From assembly GCA_964491875.1 (NCBI GenBank), contig CAZBIC010000016.1, forward strand, positions 82,326 to 146,325: a stretch of 64,000 nt of DNA, in the 5' to 3' direction. This DNA is from JADJPG01 sp964491875 (GTDB taxonomy: Bacteria > Verrucomicrobiota > Verrucomicrobiia > Limisphaerales > JADJPG01). Positions 60,001 to 64,000 of this stretch are shown one piece after another. The notes below the pieces were generated by a model. The model made no database searches and had not been told where the DNA came from. It saw nothing but the letters and a program-made list of their open reading frames with translations. Position 1 is the first letter of the stretch. Each line of letters starts with the position of its first letter. The position numbers and the translations under genes are program-made.

Positions 60001-63000
60001 GTGCCAGCCAAACTCGAAAAGAAAATGCCATCGCGAGCCAACGAACGTATCAACTTCGGGAAAATCAAAGAGATCATCGCTCCGCCGAATCTCATCGAAT
60101 TGCAGACGAATTCCTACGTGGAGTTTCTGCAGCTTGAGACTGCGCCAACCAAGCGCAAGAACGTCGGTCTGCAGGCCGTGTTCAAGGAAGTTTTTCCGAT
60201 TGAAAGTTACGATGGCAAGGTTGTCCTCGACTATCATAGCTACGACATTGGCGAGCCCAAGAATGACTGGCTGGAGTGCTTGCGCGAAGGCATTACGTTT
60301 GGCGCTCCGCTTTACGTCACCTTCCTGTTGAAGGAAGAAAAGGGCACGAAGGAAGAGAAAGTGTTCATGGGCGAGCTGCCGCTCATGACTCCTCAGGGCA
60401 CGTTCGTCATCAACGGCGCCGAGCGCGTGATTGTCAGCCAGCTGCATCGTTCCCCGGGCCTCGCGTTCGAAGCGACCCAGCATCCGAACGGCAAGATGCT
60501 CCACAGCTTCCGCATTATCCCGGATCGCGGTTCCTGGTACGAAGCGCAGTTCGACACGAGCGATCTTCTTTACGTGTATCTCGACCGTAAGAAACGCCGC
60601 CGGAAATTTCTCACAACGACCTTCTTCCGTGCGCTCAACTTCCTCGATACGGATGACAAGAAGAAGGGCACTGGCTCTGATGCGGACATCCTCAAGATGT
60701 TCTATGACATCGAAGACATCAGCGTGAAGGAAGCTGAGAAGCTCGAAGACATTGGAAACAAGGTCCTTATCGAGGACGCCATCGATCCCGACAAGGGTGT
60801 CGTGGTGGCCCGTGCATTCGAGCCGCTCTCCAAGGCGGTCGTCAAGCAGATCGCCGAACTCGGTGTCAACAAGATCAAGGTCGTGGATACCACTGCGGAT
60901 GATGGCATCATCATCAAGTGCATGAAGAAGGATCCGACCAAGGACGAAGAGGAAGCGTTGAAGGATATCTATCGCCGCCTCCGCCCTGGGGATCCGCCGA
61001 CGGCAGCCAACGCTCGTGCGTTGATCAAGCGCCTGTTCTTCGATCCGAAGCGCTACGATCTCGGGCGCGTCGGTCGTTACAAGATCAACCAGAAGCTCGG
61101 TCACGACGACAAGAACGACTCGCGCATTCTGACCAAGCAGGACTTGATCTCCGCGACCAAGTATCTCCTCCGCCTGAAGAAGGGCGAGGGTTCGCTGGAC
61201 GACATCGATCACTTGGGCAGCCGCCGCATTCGTACGGTGGGTGAATTGCTCGCCAACCAGTGCCGTGTCGGTCTGGCGCGCACTGAGCGTCTGGTGAAGG
61301 AGCGCATGACGCTCTTCGATCAGGGTCTCGAAACGATGACTCCGCAGAAGCTGATCAATCCGAAGGCGTTGAGCGCGGTCATTCGCGACTTCTTCGGTCG
61401 CAGCCAGCTCTCGCAGTTCATGGATCAGATTAATCCGCTCGCGGAACTGACCCACAAGCGCCGCTTGTCGGCTCTCGGGCCTGGCGGTCTCTCACGTGAT
61501 CGTGCCGGCTTCGAAGTCCGTGACGTGCATCCGTCGCACTACGGCCGTATTTGCCCGGTTGAAACTCCTGAAGGCCCGAACATCGGTCTGATCGCCTCGC
61601 TGGCGACCTTCGCCCGCGTCAATGACTTCGGCTTCCTCGAAACGCCTTACCGCAAGGCCGAGAAGGGCCGTGTCACTACGCATCTCGATTACCTCACAGC
61701 AGATCGCGAAGAGAACTACATCGTTGCTCAGGCGAATGCTCAGATCGACGACAAGGGTCACTTCACGACCAAGACTGTCACATGCCGTTGCAAAGGTGAC
61801 TTCATCGATGTTGAGCCTGAGAAGGTCGACTACATGGACGTCTCGCCGAAGCAGCTTGTGTCCGTTGCTGCATCGTTGATTCCGTTCTTGGAGCACGACG
61901 ACGCGAACCGCGCGTTGATGGGTTCCAACATGCAACGCCAGGCCGTGCCGCTGCTCATCACCGAGGCGCCGCTGGTGGCGACAGGCTTGGAAGAGCGGGT
62001 TGCCCGGGATTCACGCGCCGTGCTGGTTGCGGAAGAGGCCGGCAAGGTCGCATCCGTCACTGGCAGCCAGATTATTATCACCGAGAAGGGTGACCTTCCC
62101 GAGGGCAAGAAGAAGATCAAACACGATCCGGCCAACGGCGTTTTCGTGTATCCGGTGCGCAAATTCATGCGCTCGAATGCGGCCACCTGCATCAACCAGA
62201 AGATTCTGGTCGAGAAGGGTGACAGCATCAAGAAGGGCCAGGTCATCGCGGACGGTCCTTGCACGCAAGGCGGAGAGCTCGCTCTCGGTCGTAACGTGCT
62301 GGTCGCGTTCATGCCTTGGAACGGTTACAACTTCGAGGATGCGATCCTGATCAGCGAACGCATTGTTAAAGACGACATCTTCACCAGCATTCACATCGAC
62401 GAGTTCGAAGTGGGCGCGCGCGACACGAAGCTCGGGCCTGAAGAAATTACTCGCGACATCCCGAACCTCGGCGATGAAGCACTCAAGAACCTCGGTACGG
62501 ACGGCGTCATTCGCGTCGGTGCGGAAGTGAAGCCGGGCGACATTCTCGTCGGCAAAATCACGCCGAAATCCGAAACGGAACTCGCTCCGGAAGAACGGTT
62601 GCTTCGCGCCATCTTCGGTGAAAAGGCCGCGGACGTGAAGGACACGTCGCTGAAGGTTCCTTCGGGCACCTACGGCATCGTCATGGACGTCAAGGTTTCC
62701 TCGAAGAAGGAACGCGACGCTCGCGATGAAAAGCCGGTGGTGACTTCTGACGTCAAGAAGGCTTCCAAGCAGGTTCAGGAAGAATACAAATCGAAGATGG
62801 ACGAGTTGCGCGAGCAGTTGACCGAAGCGCTCTCGAACATTTTGCTCGGTGAAAAGATTCCGCTCGATGTCGTGAACAGCGAGACGGGTGAGATCATCAT
62901 TCCTGCGAACCGCAAGATTACAAAGACGCTGCTGCGCAAGTTGGCGCAGGTGTACGATCGCATCGAGATCGACCCGTCGCCGATTCGTAACAAGATCAAC

Positions 63001-63885
63001 GAAATCATCGGGCAGTTTAAGAAGAAGTTCGATGAACTCCAGATGCAGCACGACCAGGAAGTCGAACGCGCGGAAGCGGGCGACGAGGTCGATGTTGGAA
63101 TCATCAAGCAGGTGAAGGTCTACATCGCCTCGAAGCGCAAGCTCTCGGTCGGTGACAAGATGGCCGGTCGCCACGGTAACAAAGGTGTCGTCGCGAAGAT
63201 CGTTGCCGAAGAGGACATGCCGTTCCTCGACAACGGAACCCCGGTCGACATCGTGCTGAACCCGCTGGGCGTGCCCTCGCGCATGAACGTCGGACAGGTC
63301 TTGGAAACGCACTTGGGCTGGGCGGCGAAGCTGCTTGGCTTGAAGTTCGCCACACCGGTCTTTGACGGCATCAAGGAAAAGGATATCCGCGGATATCTCA
63401 AGGAAGCCGAGCTTCCGGAGCATGCGAAGATCAAGTTGAACGATGGTCGCACGGGCGATTCGTTCGACCAGGAAATCGTCGTTGGCTACATCTACATGAT
63501 GAAGCTGGGCCATTTGGTGGCGGACAAGATTCACGCCCGTGCTGTCGGTCCCTACTCGCTCGTTACCCAGCAACCGCTGGGCGGCAAGGCGCAGTATGGC
63601 GGTCAGCGTTTCGGCGAAATGGAAGTGTGGGCGATGGAAGCCTACGGTGCAGCCTACACGTTGCAGGAACTTCTCACCGTCAAATCGGACGACGTTCAAG
63701 GCCGCACGCGCATTTACGAGAGCATCGTGAAGGGCGACAACTGCCTCGAAGCCGGCATTCCGGAATCCTTCAACGTTTTGGTGAAGGAAATGCAGTCGCT
63801 CGGTCTCGATGTGAAGGTTGGTTATTCCAACCCTGTCGATCAGCCCGCGACCCCGCAAACGGCGTTGGCCAACCTCGGTAACTAG
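60001..63885 (+). CDS. rpoB: RNA polymerase subunit beta
   Basis: The protein is 1294 residues from the GTG at 60001; an ATG at 60025 (MPSRANERINFGKIKEI) is the other plausible start and neither has a strong ribosome-binding site. Landmark blocks are GTFVINGAERVIVSQLHRSPG, the rifampicin region SQFMDQINPLAELTHKRRLSALGPGGLSRDRAGFEVRDVHPSHYGRICPVETPEGPNIGLI, MPWNGYNFEDAILISERIV, KLSVGDKMAGRHGNKGV and the C-terminal QPLGGKAQYGGQRFGEMEVWAMEAYGAAYTLQELLTVKSDD. No insertions are obvious. rpoC follows after 35 bp. Confidence 0.98.
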   Translation: MPAKLEKKMPSRANERINFGKIKEIIAPPNLIELQTNSYVEFLQLETAPTKRKNVGLQAVFKEVFPIESYDGKVVLDYHSYDIGEPKNDWLECLREGITFGAPLYVTFLLKEEKGTKEEKVFMGELPLMTPQGTFVINGAERVIVSQLHRSPGLAFEATQHPNGKMLHSFRIIPDRGSWYEAQFDTSDLLYVYLDRKKRRRKFLTTTFFRALNFLDTDDKKKGTGSDADILKMFYDIEDISVKEAEKLEDIGNKVLIEDAIDPDKGVVVARAFEPLSKAVVKQIAELGVNKIKVVDTTADDGIIIKCMKKDPTKDEEEALKDIYRRLRPGDPPTAANARALIKRLFFDPKRYDLGRVGRYKINQKLGHDDKNDSRILTKQDLISATKYLLRLKKGEGSLDDIDHLGSRRIRTVGELLANQCRVGLARTERLVKERMTLFDQGLETMTPQKLINPKALSAVIRDFFGRSQLSQFMDQINPLAELTHKRRLSALGPGGLSRDRAGFEVRDVHPSHYGRICPVETPEGPNIGLIASLATFARVNDFGFLETPYRKAEKGRVTTHLDYLTADREENYIVAQANAQIDDKGHFTTKTVTCRCKGDFIDVEPEKVDYMDVSPKQLVSVAASLIPFLEHDDANRALMGSNMQRQAVPLLITEAPLVATGLEERVARDSRAVLVAEEAGKVASVTGSQIIITEKGDLPEGKKKIKHDPANGVFVYPVRKFMRSNAATCINQKILVEKGDSIKKGQVIADGPCTQGGELALGRNVLVAFMPWNGYNFEDAILISERIVKDDIFTSIHIDEFEVGARDTKLGPEEITRDIPNLGDEALKNLGTDGVIRVGAEVKPGDILVGKITPKSETELAPEERLLRAIFGEKAADVKDTSLKVPSGTYGIVMDVKVSSKKERDARDEKPVVTSDVKKASKQVQEEYKSKMDELREQLTEALSNILLGEKIPLDVVNSETGEIIIPANRKITKTLLRKLAQVYDRIEIDPSPIRNKINEIIGQFKKKFDELQMQHDQEVERAEAGDEVDVGIIKQVKVYIASKRKLSVGDKMAGRHGNKGVVAKIVAEEDMPFLDNGTPVDIVLNPLGVPSRMNVGQVLETHLGWAAKLLGLKFATPVFDGIKEKDIRGYLKEAELPEHAKIKLNDGRTGDSFDQEIVVGYIYMMKLGHLVADKIHARAVGPYSLVTQQPLGGKAQYGGQRFGEMEVWAMEAYGAAYTLQELLTVKSDDVQGRTRIYESIVKGDNCLEAGIPESFNVLVKEMQSLGLDVKVGYSNPVDQPATPQTALANLGN

Positions 63886-63920
63886 TTCTCAGGCGGACAA
63901 AGAAAAATCGTTGAACCTAT

Positions 63921-64000
63921 GATCAACACGAAAGAATCCACTCGCGAATTGCTCGGCCTCGACAAGGTTAACCAGGTTGACCATGTCGCCATTGCCGTCG
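63921..64000 (+). CDS. rpoC: RNA polymerase subunit beta' N-terminus (cut by window edge)
   Basis: Only the first 26 codons are visible: MINTKESTRELLGLDKV and then DHVAIAV, which fits the beginning of RpoC just before its zinc-binding region. The assignment rests mostly on its position 35 bp after rpoB. Confidence 0.88.

Noticed and set aside
62011..63858. A 615-codon minus-strand frame opposite rpoB
   Set aside because: Antisense shadow of rpoB with no plausible start signal or protein family.

Overview
The window is high-GC bacterial DNA whose gene content points to the Verrucomicrobiota, most likely the Pedosphaera/Limisphaerales side of the phylum. The reasons are inferential. Many genes encode secreted proteins typical of the PVC group (DUF1080, DUF1501, PmoA-like, LamG, lamin-tail, Ig-repeat and S74 proteins). 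An ECF sigma factor is coupled to a Ser/Thr kinase, and short dispersed hairpin repeats are scattered between genes and once inside one. The closest species cannot be named from the sequence alone.

Layout. 1-0.7 kb: the N-terminal part of a tyrosine-recombinase-like integrase runs off the left edge and sits next to an eroded tRNA-Thr(UGU). 0.85-3.1 kb: a cupin-glutaredoxin-lipA operon and a divergent peroxiredoxin with a near-consensus promoter. 3.1-11.5 kb: envelope and secreted proteins (DUF6263 lipoprotein, DUF1080 protein, HlyD adaptor, outer-membrane barrel, PmoA-like protein), a receiver domain lacking its phosphoacceptor, and a Tat-exported TIM-barrel protein. 11.5-18.3 kb: housekeeping metabolism (guanine deaminase-like, nadA, NAD(P)HX repair, adenylate kinase, fmt) interrupted by a hairpin-repeat cluster. 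18.5-28.5 kb: accessory genes, including a HEAT-repeat pair, a NTF2-like/DUF1501 pair, two unknown membrane proteins, a membrane coiled-coil protein beside a two-domain AAA ATPase, and an orphan Imm11-like gene. 28.6-46.9 kb: a 1174-residue lamin-tail protein, GNAT, TatD, DUF1294, the ECF sigma/kinase-LRR pair, a surface cluster (S74 self-processing protein, astacin protease, small secreted protein), SUI1 and GIY-YIG genes, a 1260-residue Ig-repeat protein bracketed by a short direct repeat, and a transglutaminase. 47-54.6 kb: alaS with an internal insertion, a nucleotidyltransferase toxin-antitoxin-like pair, a LamG lipoprotein, ychF, and deoC with a truncated aldehyde dehydrogenase.

54.8-64 kb is the translation/transcription supercluster: promoter - tRNA-Thr - tuf - terminator-like hairpin - tRNA-Trp - tRNA-Ser - secE - nusG - rplK - rplA - rplJ - rplL - rpoB - rpoC (cut by the right edge). 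Large hairpins lie between rplJ and rplL and between rplL and rpoB, where ribosomal-protein and polymerase output could be uncoupled. secE begins only 7 nt after the tRNA-Ser CCA end.

No complete mobile element, CRISPR array or rRNA gene is visible. The observations most worth a second look are the membrane coiled-coil/AAA pair, the secE start abutting a tRNA, the hairpin repeat translated inside the kinase linker, the direct repeat around the Ig-repeat gene, and the integrase/eroded-tRNA junction.
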